This document shows positions 7,838 to 17,769 of a stretch of 64,000 nucleotides of DNA, one piece after another. The DNA is taken from assembly GCA_019359675.1 (NCBI GenBank), contig JAHHGX010000065.1:186001-250000 (forward strand), read 5' to 3'. The notes under the pieces were generated by a model. The model was not told the origin of the DNA. It saw only the letters and a program-made list of their open reading frames with translations, and ran no database searches. Numbering within the stretch: the stretch's first letter is position 1; each line of letters begins with the position of its first letter. The stretch is from Calothrix sp. FI2-JRJ7 (GTDB lineage: Bacteria; Cyanobacteriota; Cyanobacteriia; Cyanobacteriales; Nostocaceae). A program made the position numbers and the translations under genes.

Positions 7838-8647
7838 ATGAAAGCAGGCATCAAGCGTATTGAGACGACTCTACAAAATTTAGTACCACAAAGCACTACA
7901 CAAGAGATACATCAAGGGACACCATCACCGACATTATCTTTTGAAATCAATGTTAGCAAACAGACAATGCAGACACAACTTTCACAAGAAGTAATCAGTA
8001 AAGTTACTGAAATCTCTAACCAAAATATCTCAAATTCAAATATATTTAATCCACATACGCATGAATCAGTGCAAGCTTTTTCTGTAGAATCTGCACAAGA
8101 TGATGAATGGAAGGCGCCGGATTTACCAAAATTTAAAACACCTGCTTTCACTAGTCATCGTAATGGCGCCAATCCAGCACTCGCAAGTAACCTTCTTTCC
8201 GAAATTCAGCAAATTGTCACAGGTTGGCAAGTTGAATTACAAACAGTAATTAGACAAATTCAAGATGTTTATATCGAAGGTCCCATCGTTAACGGTTGGC
8301 TAGAGTCGCAATCAGTACAAGCTACCGATGCCACAATTGGAACCGCAGCACTACGTCACGCTGAAGTTGACCGCTTAATGGACTATGTTGAAGAAATTTG
8401 TGCCACACAGGGACAAACAAAGTCAAAAGAATCACTACGCACTGGCTATCGTTTGTGTGGGTTAGATGCAGCGGGTAAAGTATGGAGTCGTCCTTGTCCA
8501 CCCGAACAAGTCGCTAATGTCAGTATGGCTATTGCGCGCTATCAAAAGTTGCGCCACCTATTAGAACGTAAACAGTATTTAGAAAATCGCCTTTCCCAAT
8601 TGTCAGAAACCCTTGTAATGTTACATGGACATCTTCAGTCTCCGTAG
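7838..8647 (+). CDS. conserved cyanobacterial hypothetical protein
   Basis: A 269-residue soluble protein of unknown function. The first ~105 residues are polar and low in complexity. From about 115 on it is helical: SNLLSEIQQIVTGWQ, ending in a coiled coil (KLRHLLERKQYLENRLSQLS). A conserved-looking patch reads YRLCGLDAAGKVWSRPCP. AGGA precedes the ATG at a good distance. No membrane segment is seen. Confidence 0.65.
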   Translation: MKAGIKRIETTLQNLVPQSTTQEIHQGTPSPTLSFEINVSKQTMQTQLSQEVISKVTEISNQNISNSNIFNPHTHESVQAFSVESAQDDEWKAPDLPKFKTPAFTSHRNGANPALASNLLSEIQQIVTGWQVELQTVIRQIQDVYIEGPIVNGWLESQSVQATDATIGTAALRHAEVDRLMDYVEEICATQGQTKSKESLRTGYRLCGLDAAGKVWSRPCPPEQVANVSMAIARYQKLRHLLERKQYLENRLSQLSETLVMLHGHLQSP

Positions 8648-8838
8648 TATCTAGGGACAGAAATAAAGAATTATAAGTTTTTCCGAAAAAACTCGGTTGG
8701 TAAGCTTCTGAATTTTGGTATAGATTAGCATCATCAGCACAAATCGTAAGACGTAATTAACGACGCCCTACGATGTAAATATGGAGATGTGTATCGCATC
8801 TTCGCGTTCGTTGGCTGTGCCACACACCTTACATTTTT

Positions 8839-9762
8839 ATGCCTGAAACGCTTATCTCAGCCATCATCTGTACCCACAACCGAGACACCTACTTGGGCGC
8901 CGCGATTGATAGCCTCCTCGCACAACAAACTGCCGTTGGTTTTGAAGTTGTAGTCGTCGATAACGGTTCAACCGACCGTACTCGCGGAGTCGTCGAACAG
9001 CGACTTGCAGATGCGCGCCTGCGTTACGTTTTTGAACCAGTTCTTGGTTTATCAGTCGCACGTAATACAGGCGCGTCGTCATCTAGAGGCAAAATCCTAG
9101 CTTATCTAGATGACGATGCCGAAGCTAGCGTTTCATGGTTAGACACTTTGCACTCAGCGTTTGAAGCTAACTCTAAACTAGCAATAGCCGGTGGTAAAGT
9201 TACGCTTATTTATCCGCCAGGACAGGAGGCGCCTGCATGGCTGTCCCCTGGTTTGGCGGCTAACTTGGGTGCATACGATTTAGGCGATAAAGTAATATAT
9301 ATAGATAATCCTGGCTTAACTCCAAGAGGATTAAATTATGCGATTCGTCGCAGTTTTCTAGAGGAAGTTGGAGGTTTTGACGCTAATCTTGGTCGAGTCG
9401 GCAAAAAATTATTGTCGAACGAAGAACTACAAATGACCGAACTTGCCATTGGTCGAGGTTGGCAAGTTGCTTACCTTCCTGATGCACTAGCTGCACACAA
9501 CGTGCAAAGTGAACGACTCCAACGCAGTTGGTTTTTTAGTCGCGGTTGGTGGCAAGGAATTAGCGAGTGTTATCGTGAACAACTAGCAGGAAAAGCAGGC
9601 ATTGGACAGTTACAGCGTGGCAGCGAGAGATTTTTACGCGGTTTATATAAATCAGTGCAGTATATATCTGACCCAGCAGAACGCTTTGACAAACTCGTAT
9701 ACGCTTATGGTCAGATAGGATATTTGAACGCCGCCCTTCAAGGTCTTCTATCAAAAAAATAA
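8839..9762 (+). CDS. family 2 glycosyltransferase
   Basis: A 307-residue GT-A enzyme transferring a sugar from a nucleotide donor. It shows ISAIICTHNRDTYLGAAI, VVVDNGSTDRT, the donor/metal motif YLDDDAEA (DxD) and GGFDANLGR. There is no membrane segment. It heads a three-gene run with another glycosyltransferase and an acetyltransferase on the same strand, which suggests exopolysaccharide or hormogonium-polysaccharide assembly. The exact sugar is unknown. Confidence 0.88.
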   Translation: MPETLISAIICTHNRDTYLGAAIDSLLAQQTAVGFEVVVVDNGSTDRTRGVVEQRLADARLRYVFEPVLGLSVARNTGASSSRGKILAYLDDDAEASVSWLDTLHSAFEANSKLAIAGGKVTLIYPPGQEAPAWLSPGLAANLGAYDLGDKVIYIDNPGLTPRGLNYAIRRSFLEEVGGFDANLGRVGKKLLSNEELQMTELAIGRGWQVAYLPDALAAHNVQSERLQRSWFFSRGWWQGISECYREQLAGKAGIGQLQRGSERFLRGLYKSVQYISDPAERFDKLVYAYGQIGYLNAALQGLLSKK

Positions 9763-9792
9763 TTAGTAATTAAATAAATAACTATAGATATT

Positions 9793-10755
9793 ATGTCCAA
9801 TAAAATACCAGTTTCCGTCATCATCCCAGCTAAAAACGAAGAAGCAAATCTCCCCGCTTGTTTAGCTAGCTTACAACGAGCTTCGGAAATTTTCGTCGTA
9901 GACTCCCAAAGCACAGATAAAAGTGCAGAAATAGCTACTAGTTACGGCGCCAACGTCGTCCAGTTCCACTTCAACGGACGCTGGCCCAAAAAGAAAAACT
10001 GGTCATTAGATAATTTACCATTCCGCAACGAGTGGATATTAATAGTCGATTGTGATGAGCGCATTACCCCAGAATTATGGGATGAAATTGCTGTATCCAT
10101 CCAAAATGACCAACAATCTGACCAACAATCTCAATTTGATGGTTTCTACCTTAACCGTCGCGTATTCTTCATGGGTAAATGGATTCGCCACGGTGGTAAA
10201 TATCCTGACTGGAATTTACGTTTATTCAAGCATAAACTCGGACGTTACGAAAACCTCAACACCGAAGAAATCCGCAACACAGGCGATAACGAAGTTCACG
10301 AACACGTCATCCTCAAAGGGGAAGTAGGCTACCTCAAAAACGACATGCTTCACGAAGATTTTCGTGACTTATTCCACTGGCTAGAAAGACACAACCGTTA
10401 TTCCAATTGGGAAGCGCGCGTATACTATAACATCCTCACAGGAAAAGATGACGACGGCACAATCGGCGCCTCACTATTTGGTGACGCAGTTCAACGCAAA
10501 CGCTTTTTAAAGAAAATCTGGGTAAGACTACCATTCAAACCCTTACTACGCTTCATTTTGTTTTACATCATTCAACGTGGTTTTCTCGATGGCAAAGCCG
10601 GTTACATATATGGTCGCTTACTAAGTCAATACGAATACCAAATTGGGGTCAAACTATACGAATTACGTAGCTGTAACGGTCAACTAAACATCGCCAAAAA
10701 ACCAACCAAAACAGCCCCAAAATTCCAACAAAAAGAAGCAGAAACAGCTGTCTAA
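9793..10755 (+). CDS. family 2 glycosyltransferase, WaaE/KdtX-like
   Basis: A 320-residue enzyme with VSVIIPAKNEEANLPACL, VDSQSTDKS, ILIVDCDERITPELW (DxD) and the RWPKKKNWSLD segment typical of the LgtF/WaaE branch. The C-terminus (LRFILFYIIQRGFLDGKAG) is hydrophobic and probably membrane-associated. It starts 30 bp after the previous glycosyltransferase. The pair probably adds successive sugars to one glycan. Confidence 0.88.
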   Translation: MSNKIPVSVIIPAKNEEANLPACLASLQRASEIFVVDSQSTDKSAEIATSYGANVVQFHFNGRWPKKKNWSLDNLPFRNEWILIVDCDERITPELWDEIAVSIQNDQQSDQQSQFDGFYLNRRVFFMGKWIRHGGKYPDWNLRLFKHKLGRYENLNTEEIRNTGDNEVHEHVILKGEVGYLKNDMLHEDFRDLFHWLERHNRYSNWEARVYYNILTGKDDDGTIGASLFGDAVQRKRFLKKIWVRLPFKPLLRFILFYIIQRGFLDGKAGYIYGRLLSQYEYQIGVKLYELRSCNGQLNIAKKPTKTAPKFQQKEAETAV

Positions 10756-10852
10756 CACCATCTTGTGGAGCGGGCATCCCTGCTTGCCTACTTATAATCA
10801 ACAAGCAAAGATACCTGTTTCACAACATAGATAATATATAGCTACTATATTC

Positions 10853-11449
10853 ATGATTAGTGACATAAAAAACCCAGAACAAATAAAATCATTCACCGAT
10901 TTAAGCAAATATGACCAATCTTGGTTTGACCGAGGGCGCCCAACTTGGTACATATTACTGTGGTGGTTCGTGCAAGCTGTAACTTTTCCCTTAACTCTCC
11001 ATCCATTCAATGCGTTACGTTGTGGCATCCTACGATTATTCGGCGCCCGTATCGGTAAAAATGTTCTAATTAGACCAACTGCACGTTTTACATATCCTTG
11101 GAAAGTAACAATCGGAGATTATAGTTGGGTTGGTGATGACGTTGTTTTTTACAGTTTAGACCATATAAATATCGGTAGTAACTGCGTCATCTCTCAAAAA
11201 AGCTATCTATGCACAGGTAGTCACGACGTGAAAGACCCAGCATTTGGACTCAAAACTGCTGCCATTACAATTCATGATGGCGCCTGGGTTGCCGCAGACT
11301 GCTTTGTCGCACCAGGTGTAAATATTGGTGCAAACGCAGTTATTGGCGCCCGTAGTAGTGTTTTTGCTAACATGCCCGCCGGACAAGTTTGTGTAGGTAG
11401 CCCATGTCGTCCCAGACACCCACGAATCAAAACTCCTGTACAGACGTGA
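10853..11449 (+). CDS. WcaF/HpsU-like acetyltransferase
   Basis: A 198-residue left-handed beta-helix acetyltransferase with hexapeptide turns (IGKNVLIRPTARF, IGDYSWVGDDVVF, VNIGANAVIGARSSV) and the catalytic-type His in GSHDV. It resembles WcaF and the hormogonium-polysaccharide enzyme HpsU. It is third in the run after two glycosyltransferases, so it probably O-acetylates their glycan. Its last residues and TGA stop lie inside an intergenic palindrome (11438-11465), so the native tail may have been trimmed. Confidence 0.85.
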   Translation: MISDIKNPEQIKSFTDLSKYDQSWFDRGRPTWYILLWWFVQAVTFPLTLHPFNALRCGILRLFGARIGKNVLIRPTARFTYPWKVTIGDYSWVGDDVVFYSLDHINIGSNCVISQKSYLCTGSHDVKDPAFGLKTAAITIHDGAWVAADCFVAPGVNIGANAVIGARSSVFANMPAGQVCVGSPCRPRHPRIKTPVQT

Positions 11450-11465
11450 CATGTCACGTCTCTAC
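11438..11465. repeat. GTAGAGACG-family palindrome, copy 3
   Basis: Arms GTACAGACG/CGTCTCTAC (one mismatch) around TGACATGTCA. It overlaps the 3' end of the acetyltransferase and provides its stop codon. Confidence 0.85.
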
Positions 11466-11467
11466 AT

Positions 11468-13825
11468 TTATTCCCTTTTGCCGATTAATAAATAAGTCGT
11501 CATCTTGCCTTTACCCTTAACTTCTATTTGACCGCGTTCTTCAAAGATAAATTTATCACGCAAAAGTTTATATGTAGTTTCCGATACTTGTATCTTGCCA
11601 ATCAAACCGTGTGATTCCATGCGGCTGGCTATATTAACAGTATCCCCCCAAAGGTCGTAGGCAAACTTTTTAATCCCAATTACACCCGCAACCACAGCAC
11701 CACTGTGAATGCCAATACGAATATTAAAGTTTTGATGATTATCATTATTAAAAATTTTGATTGCGTTTTGCATGTCAAGTGCCATACAAGCTATGCAAAC
11801 GGCATGATCGAGGTGCCGTTTTGGTAAACCACCGACTACCATATAAGCATCACCAATAGTTTTGATTTTTTCTAACCCATAATGCTCGCTCAGTCGGTCA
11901 AAGGCTGAAAAAATTTGGTTGAGTAAGTTCACAAGTTGAATAGCACTCAACTGTGATGATATTTGTGTAAAGCCAACTATATCAGCAAACAAAACCGATA
12001 CATCGGTAAAATTCTCGGCGATGTTGCCTGGTTTATTTTTAAGCCGATTCGCTATCGTTTCCGGTAAAATATTCAGTAACAAACGTTCGGTTTGTTCTTG
12101 CTGCTGACGTAGCGCTGTTTCTGTAGCGACCCGTTGCGTAATATTACGAAAAATACCGCGTGTTGCCACTGGCTTATTATCAACAAATTTACAACTAATA
12201 TTACCTTCTACAATAATTTTCTGACCCTGCTTAGTTAAAAACGCTGTTTGTACAGTATCAATTTTTTCACCTGCCAAAACTTTGCAAAAAAGCCGACGAC
12301 TATGTTGTTGATACTCAGGGTGAATAATTTCAAACATATTTAAATCGACAATATCAGCTTCGCTATATCCTAACGTTTCACACCAAGCACGATTTACATA
12401 TATAAACTGTCCATAAGAAGTTACTGACTGTATCAAATCATTTGCGTTTTCAAATAAATCTCGGTAGCGTTCTTCACTTTCTAACAAAGCTTCTTCTGCG
12501 TGTTTACGCTTAATAAATTCCGCAATTTGATTACCTGTAGATATGAGTATTTGTAATAAATCAACATCAGCAATTTGCACATCGCGGCTAAAAAAAGTCA
12601 TTACCCCAAAGACTTGATTATCGTCCAGGATAGGAAAACCAAACGCACCTCGTAATCCTGCCATTTTAGCAGCAGTCGCGCGCGTATCAATTTCAGACTG
12701 TATATCTCGTATCCATAATGGAGAGCGCGTTTCCCAAATTTGACCTGGTAAACCAACACCACTTGTATATGTCGTTTGCCAACTTACTGACTTAAAACTA
12801 CGTGCAGCAATAGTACGTGCAGACCACACTTCTACACATCTAAGAGTTGGATTTACATATGAAGAAGCTACACGTTTAGAAGGCGCCGTGATATGCTGGT
12901 TTGGTGTCCATAGTTCTCCTAAATCCCATCCTAAATTTTCGCAAATTGCCTGGATAATTTTTGGTATCGTCACAGCAATACTCAAAGACTCTGATAATAC
13001 ACGAGTCACCGCAAATTGGACGGCATGATGCTGCTGTCTACGTCTACGAGTTGTAACATCTCGACCGACATACACAATATCTTCTAAACCTTTGATTTTT
13101 TTCTCAACTACCGAACACGAAAAAGCAACTAATATTTTTTCTTGACTTTTAGTACGACAAATAACTTCTATATTTTGAAAATATTTTTGAAACAAATTAG
13201 GCTGTTGAATCCCTTTCTGTAATAAACTATTATCGTCGATTAAAATTGAAATCGGTTCCTCTATCAGTTCAGCTTCGCTATATCCAAATAATTCAGTTGC
13301 CGCCCGATTCACCTTTTTAATATTACCAAACTTGTTTGTAACTATAAAAGCATCCGCCATCGAAGTGATAATTTTGTCCATATAATTTTTATATGACATC
13401 AAAACACTCGATAGTAAATTTGCCTCTTTCAGATGTTGCGAAAATCCATGCTCTATTAGCATCTGACTTGTGACATCTTCAATTAAAATAATCAACCAGG
13501 AAGCAAAATTATCATCTTTTTCAGCCAGAATATAAACATCAATATATAAATCACCTTGATTTTCATTGCATCGGTGAACTCCTTCAATCTCAAATAATTC
13601 TTCTTCACCATGCAATATAGATAGTAAAACATCTTCCAAACCAATAAGTTCTGGAAAACCTTGTCGAACATCTTGACCGATAGTTACCTGTTCAGGGTTT
13701 TGAGCAAATTGCTCAACTCCTTCAGATGTACTAATAATATTAAAATTGGCATCCACTTCTAAACGCTCAAATTTACGTGGTACCTGATATTTGTTAAAAA
13801 TTCGGTTGAGTACCTGGTATTTCAT
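11468..13825 (-). CDS. PAS-GAF class III adenylate cyclase
   Basis: A 785-residue multidomain cyclase making cAMP. In order it has an N-terminal PAS-like region, a PAS (about 150-260), a GAF (about 275-425), another PAS (about 435-570), a coupling helix (LLLNILPETIANRLK) and the cyclase (about 605-785). Metal aspartates are in VLFADIVGFT and TIGDAYMVVGG. The purine-selecting Lys (KIKTIGD) and Asp (YDLWGDTVNIASRM) favour ATP over GTP, and the transition-state Asn and Arg are in NIASRM. No membrane segment is seen. It lies 74 bp downstream of the GGDEF gene on the same strand, so the two signalling enzymes may be co-transcribed. Confidence 0.93.
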   Translation of the reverse strand: MKYQVLNRIFNKYQVPRKFERLEVDANFNIISTSEGVEQFAQNPEQVTIGQDVRQGFPELIGLEDVLLSILHGEEELFEIEGVHRCNENQGDLYIDVYILAEKDDNFASWLIILIEDVTSQMLIEHGFSQHLKEANLLSSVLMSYKNYMDKIITSMADAFIVTNKFGNIKKVNRAATELFGYSEAELIEEPISILIDDNSLLQKGIQQPNLFQKYFQNIEVICRTKSQEKILVAFSCSVVEKKIKGLEDIVYVGRDVTTRRRRQQHHAVQFAVTRVLSESLSIAVTIPKIIQAICENLGWDLGELWTPNQHITAPSKRVASSYVNPTLRCVEVWSARTIAARSFKSVSWQTTYTSGVGLPGQIWETRSPLWIRDIQSEIDTRATAAKMAGLRGAFGFPILDDNQVFGVMTFFSRDVQIADVDLLQILISTGNQIAEFIKRKHAEEALLESEERYRDLFENANDLIQSVTSYGQFIYVNRAWCETLGYSEADIVDLNMFEIIHPEYQQHSRRLFCKVLAGEKIDTVQTAFLTKQGQKIIVEGNISCKFVDNKPVATRGIFRNITQRVATETALRQQQEQTERLLLNILPETIANRLKNKPGNIAENFTDVSVLFADIVGFTQISSQLSAIQLVNLLNQIFSAFDRLSEHYGLEKIKTIGDAYMVVGGLPKRHLDHAVCIACMALDMQNAIKIFNNDNHQNFNIRIGIHSGAVVAGVIGIKKFAYDLWGDTVNIASRMESHGLIGKIQVSETTYKLLRDKFIFEERGQIEVKGKGKMTTYLLIGKRE

Positions 13826-13899
13826 TATGGTACAAAATAACTATAATTATTGATCTACTTCTGTGGCGCCAGTAAGTAAAGCTTCAAAGTCTTTTTCCT

Positions 13900-15891
13900 T
13901 TAGCCAAGAACGACTTTATCGCGTCCTCGGCGTTTTGCAAGATTTAGTGCTTTTTCAGCAGCTGTAACAATACTGTCAGGTTCTGTTTGTGCTGTTGGTA
14001 CAATACTAGCAACTCCAATACTGACAGTAAGAACATTGGCAGGAAGTCCTCCTATTCCAGGATAATCACAAAGTATTGCTAGTTCTTTAATTAAAGCGCG
14101 AATTTTCTCAGCAATACTAACTGCTGTAACAGCATCTATACGAGTAAGAACAGCAAACTCCTCGCCACTATAGCGCGCAACTAATACCGACTTGAGTAAC
14201 TCCCGCATATTTACAGTAGTAGATGCATTCAAATTATACCTATTGCCATCATCAACTAAATCGTTAACTACATTCTGAATTACCCTAGCAATTTGACGCA
14301 AGCAGTTGTCACCAGCGCTTTCTCCGTAGGTTTTATTATAGATTTTGAAGTAGTCGATATCGCATATTATCAATGATAGCGGTGTTGTTTCATTCAGTGT
14401 ACCTTTTTCGCTTTCGCCAACATAACGCTGCCATTCAATTTGTAGGTAAGTATTAAAGTAACGACGAGTGGCAAGCTGTGTTAGTTCGTCAATACTCGAA
14501 CGATATCGCAACTGCTGGTTCTCTCGTTCTAACGCTTCAACGCGAGTAATCGTTGTTTTTTGGCTAAAATCAAGTTGAGGCAAAAAGTAAAGCCGAAATA
14601 ATTCACACGCGCTCACCGCACGCTCACCTTCCAAATTTACTAATCCTAAACTTTCTAAACGTTGTGCTGCCATTGTTTCTAACTTTACCGGAGCAGAAGC
14701 CGTAATTACCTCATAAAAAGCTGCTGCAATTTCAGGTTGTTGACGTAACAATAATAAATATTGACGCAAATATGCATCATAAATCCCTGTATCTGTCGGC
14801 GCCTGTTGTAGCAATTTCTGTAAATTTCCAGCTAGTCCTCCTTGTCCAACCAAATAGTATAAAGCCAACCTAATTAAGTAAGGATGTCCTCCTACCATCG
14901 CCATCAAACTTTCAACTTCTGCTCCGCTATGCCAATCTAAACCATGTAGCTTTGCTAAAACCTGAACTTGTTCAAAGGTAAACGGCTTTAGCTTGATTGG
15001 TAAACCAATATTAAACGGTGAATCAGTCAAACGCAACGGGATAATGATTTCCTCTGAATGCACAAGCACCAAGCGTAGTTTCTGCCAGACATCATGAGAT
15101 TTTGCCTGCTCGTACCACGAACGTAACAACGGTAAAAAATCTCTGGCGATTTCTGGATACTCTAGCACTGTATCTACTTCATTCAGCACCAACACCACAG
15201 GATGTTTTAACGGAGCTAGCAAATAATCCTGAAAATAAATCGAGCAGCTAATTTTGCTACCCATGTCTTTATCCCAATAATTATCTAACTCTAAAGAAAT
15301 TCCTAACTCTCGACTGACGTTAGCGCAAAACCAACGTAAAAACTTGTCAATATTGGTACATACTGCTGTGTCCGCTTGCTGAAAATCCAAACTTACAGTC
15401 TGATAACCAAGATCATTCGCATGTGCCAAAATTCTCAGTACTAGCGAACTTTTACCCATTTTTTTGGCTGCTTTTATACATATCGCTCCTCCTGATTCGG
15501 TAATTTGAGTGCGAGCAACTTCCTCAATCGGCGGACGATTAATATAAAATGGTGAATCAAGTGATACCGGACCATTCGGGAATTCTAACGTTATAGGTGT
15601 TACCGCACGACTAAACAAAGCAATTGTTTGCTGTTGCTTCTTATTCAATGCACGGGTTTCTAATAAGGAGCGAAAGTTGGATTTCTGAATTGGCTCTTCC
15701 CACAAATCGCTCAAAGATTGCCATAAAGAGGAAGCAACTTTTCTAACTCGTTCTTCACCGTAGTGCGCTTCTAATGCGATACTTGTATAAGTTTTACCTT
15801 CCCATGAAGAGCGCAACACAAGTTCTTGAAGTGGAGTTAAACCATTGGAAAAGCTTGCTTTGACTAGCTGTAAAACTTCTTCAATTGTCAT
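13900..15891 (-). CDS. AAA-like ATPase fused to a GGDEF domain
   Basis: A 663-residue protein. An N-terminal helical DNA-binding-like region (about 1-75, vMAP-type) precedes an AAA-like domain (about 110-430) with an unusual P-loop (KAAKKMGKSSLV) and VVLVLNEVDTVLEY as Walker B. A coiled linker leads to a GGDEF domain (about 470-663). The GGDEF signature is SGEEF (about 575) with ICDIDYFKIYN upstream, so c-di-GMP synthesis is plausible. The AAA part is of the type shared with cyanobacterial WD40/GUN4/CHAT fusions, probably a switch domain. Adjacent to the adenylate cyclase. Confidence 0.88.
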   Translation of the reverse strand: MTIEEVLQLVKASFSNGLTPLQELVLRSSWEGKTYTSIALEAHYGEERVRKVASSLWQSLSDLWEEPIQKSNFRSLLETRALNKKQQQTIALFSRAVTPITLEFPNGPVSLDSPFYINRPPIEEVARTQITESGGAICIKAAKKMGKSSLVLRILAHANDLGYQTVSLDFQQADTAVCTNIDKFLRWFCANVSRELGISLELDNYWDKDMGSKISCSIYFQDYLLAPLKHPVVLVLNEVDTVLEYPEIARDFLPLLRSWYEQAKSHDVWQKLRLVLVHSEEIIIPLRLTDSPFNIGLPIKLKPFTFEQVQVLAKLHGLDWHSGAEVESLMAMVGGHPYLIRLALYYLVGQGGLAGNLQKLLQQAPTDTGIYDAYLRQYLLLLRQQPEIAAAFYEVITASAPVKLETMAAQRLESLGLVNLEGERAVSACELFRLYFLPQLDFSQKTTITRVEALERENQQLRYRSSIDELTQLATRRYFNTYLQIEWQRYVGESEKGTLNETTPLSLIICDIDYFKIYNKTYGESAGDNCLRQIARVIQNVVNDLVDDGNRYNLNASTTVNMRELLKSVLVARYSGEEFAVLTRIDAVTAVSIAEKIRALIKELAILCDYPGIGGLPANVLTVSIGVASIVPTAQTEPDSIVTAAEKALNLAKRRGRDKVVLG

Positions 15892-16497
15892 CAGTCATTT
15901 GGTTGAGAACAGGTGATTGTAAATGGATTTGATAATTTTTATCTATAAACTTAAAAATGCTACTAAGTATTTATGTAGCCTCAGCTTCGAGAACCGACAA
16001 GCGCTTTTGTTCAAGAAACTACAGTATGGTATTGACTTTTTTACTAATTTATGAAACATTTGTCCTGGTTAGATTACAGACACTTACAAAACTAGCCAGA
16101 CGAGTCTATCAATAGGTTTAATCTTATTTTCGTGTAAACACGTATACCTCATTTTGCCATTACTTGGAACATATGGCGAATTAAATGTAGTCTTTTTTTT
16201 GATTTTCTTTTTGAAGCGTCTGTGAAAGGTAACAAGGTTGATTACATTTTTCCGTTTACGTCCAAACAACTTAAGTTCAGGATTGGTAATAGTGATTAAC
16301 CACCAACACCGCACAGAAATTAGTGTAAGTTTACAGTCAGGGTGAATTGACCGCGTAGAGCTACAAGATACTCGAACCATCCTACAGCAGCTATGCACAT
16401 TGAAGAACCAGCCACCCATAATTTTATTGAGGTTGATTTTCAACCGCTCGAAAAAGTATATCCATATCTACCCACAAGTGGATAAATCTAGACAACC
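15892..16497. other. gene-poor region left of the TnpB relic
   Basis: No convincing gene. A minus-strand frame at 16084-16443 contains a Lys/Arg-rich stretch (FHRRFKKKIKKK) but its remainder looks random and Cys/Trp-biased. It could be a broken piece of the adjacent transposon. No RNA gene is seen. Confidence 0.4.
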
Positions 16498-16577
16498 GGA
16501 AAGATAGCGGTCAATCTTTCCTGCCTTGAAGGAGTCGCACCTTCACTGCAGTCAGGGAGAGGATTGAACTCTCTTGC
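16498..16577 (-). ncRNA. structured 3' flank of tnpB, possible omega/reRNA remnant
   Basis: Directly after the tnpB stop codon on the minus strand come three clustered hairpins. One is a GAGAG/CTCTC pair. The second is TGAAGG/CCTTCA with a 7-base loop (16527-16532 with 16540-16545). The third is GGAAAGAT/ATCTTTCC with an 8-base loop (16498-16505 with 16514-16521). In IS605-type elements the guide RNA lies exactly here. As the protein is broken, it is probably inactive. Recognition is by position and folding only. Confidence 0.4.
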
Positions 16578-17067
16578 TCATGCTGAAGCGGGGTTCGTCC
16601 TTTTAACCATCTTGTTGATGGTACGAACGGTGTTCACTGAGCCGTCACCAGTAGAACCTGTTAGATTAGGTGAGCCAAACCAAGCATTACGAGAACCTAC
16701 CTTCAAGTAATACTTATTAAAGCGTTGCCAATGTGCAAAGACGTGAGGCGCGAGCTTCAGGGCGTACTGAAGTCTGAAAGGCGTATCTCGCCAGCAACCG
16801 CTCATGATAAATTCCCATTCCACGACGTGCTATAACTAACGCAGCAGAGCTATCGCTTCCCATGCCATAACGACGCATGTATTTTACAACACCAATCTGA
16901 CTGGAATATTTGGGACTTACTTCTATAACTCGAATGCCTAATTTCAAGCATCGAGCTTTTAACAATTCAAAAAACTTGGCATAAGCAAACCCAGATAACA
17001 TCCGATTATATTTACGACCACGTAAAAAAAGCTTCTTCTTCGAGGAGAAATCTAATTTCTCAATCAC
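16578..17067 (-). pseudogene. tnpB (IS200/IS605 family) C-terminal relic, frameshifted
   Basis: The minus strand encodes the C-terminal part of a TnpB nuclease. MIEKLDFSSKKK (second RuvC acid, Glu), VSPKYSSQIGVVKYMRRYG and GSDSSAALVIARRGMG (third RuvC acid, Asp) are in one frame from 17067. The frame then shifts near 16800, and HVFAHWQRFNKYY…KRTNPASA continues in another frame to the stop at 16578. The N-terminal half with the first RuvC Asp is absent, cut off by the unrelated divergent gene at 17170. It is a truncated and frameshifted insertion-sequence remnant. Confidence 0.8.
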
Positions 17068-17169
17068 AATTGGTTTTTTGATATCTTATCATATCCATAC
17101 TCATTGATTTTGTGAAGTGGTAAAGTCAGATATTCCCCAAACATTTCTTCTAAAAAATAAGGAACACGA

Positions 17170-17763
17170 ATGACGACCCTACCGAAACCACAGAAAATTC
17201 CCAAAATTGCTATTGCGGCAAAAGTATTCCACTGGATAAACATCGTTAGCTTATTAACCATGCTTACCAGTGGACTACAAATTTATAACGCCAACCCAGT
17301 ATTTGGAGGACGTGCAGGTTTACATATTCCTCCAATTTTTGCCTTGGGAGGTTGGTTAGCTGGTGGTAGACATTGGCACTTTGCGGCAATGTGGGTCTTT
17401 TCTCTGAATTTACTCTGGTATGGTATTTTTGTTTTAGTAACTCGACGCTGGCGCCATCGTTATGTAGGATTACTAGACATCAAAGCATTGCAAAAAAGTC
17501 AAAACCCCAAACGTTTAACATTTGCTTGGCATCGAATCGCCTACACTAGTATCATTCCTATCTTGTTATTTGCGATATTTACTGGAATAGGAATGTACAA
17601 ACCTGCTCAATTTCCTTGGATAGTAGACTTTTTTGGAAGTTGGCAAGCTTTGCGTATAGTTCATTTTGCTACAGTACCACTCGTAATAATTTTCGCGCTT
17701 GTCCACTCGTACTTAGCGCGTAAAGTTGGTGGCACAGAATTTACAGAATCAATGTTTTGGTAA
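17170..17763 (+). CDS. membrane b-type cytochrome (cytochrome b561/DHC-like)
   Basis: A 197-residue integral membrane protein with about four helices (VFHWINIVSLLTMLTSGL, HFAAMWVFSLNLLWYGI, IIPILLFAIFTGIGMY, FATVPLVIIFALVHSYLA). Histidines in the helices (HW, HF, HRIAY, VHF, LVHSY) are placed to bind heme. It belongs to the bacterial cytochrome b group that serves as membrane anchor and electron donor/acceptor for molybdoenzymes. It is 6 bp from the molybdopterin oxidoreductase gene, so they form a pair. AAGGA precedes the start. Confidence 0.88.
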   Translation: MTTLPKPQKIPKIAIAAKVFHWINIVSLLTMLTSGLQIYNANPVFGGRAGLHIPPIFALGGWLAGGRHWHFAAMWVFSLNLLWYGIFVLVTRRWRHRYVGLLDIKALQKSQNPKRLTFAWHRIAYTSIIPILLFAIFTGIGMYKPAQFPWIVDFFGSWQALRIVHFATVPLVIIFALVHSYLARKVGGTEFTESMFW

Positions 17764-17769
17764 TTCACT

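Noticed and set aside
16084-16443. 119-codon minus-strand frame with a KKKIKKK stretch
   Set aside because: No family resemblance over its length, odd Cys/Trp-rich N-terminus; kept only as possible transposon debris.
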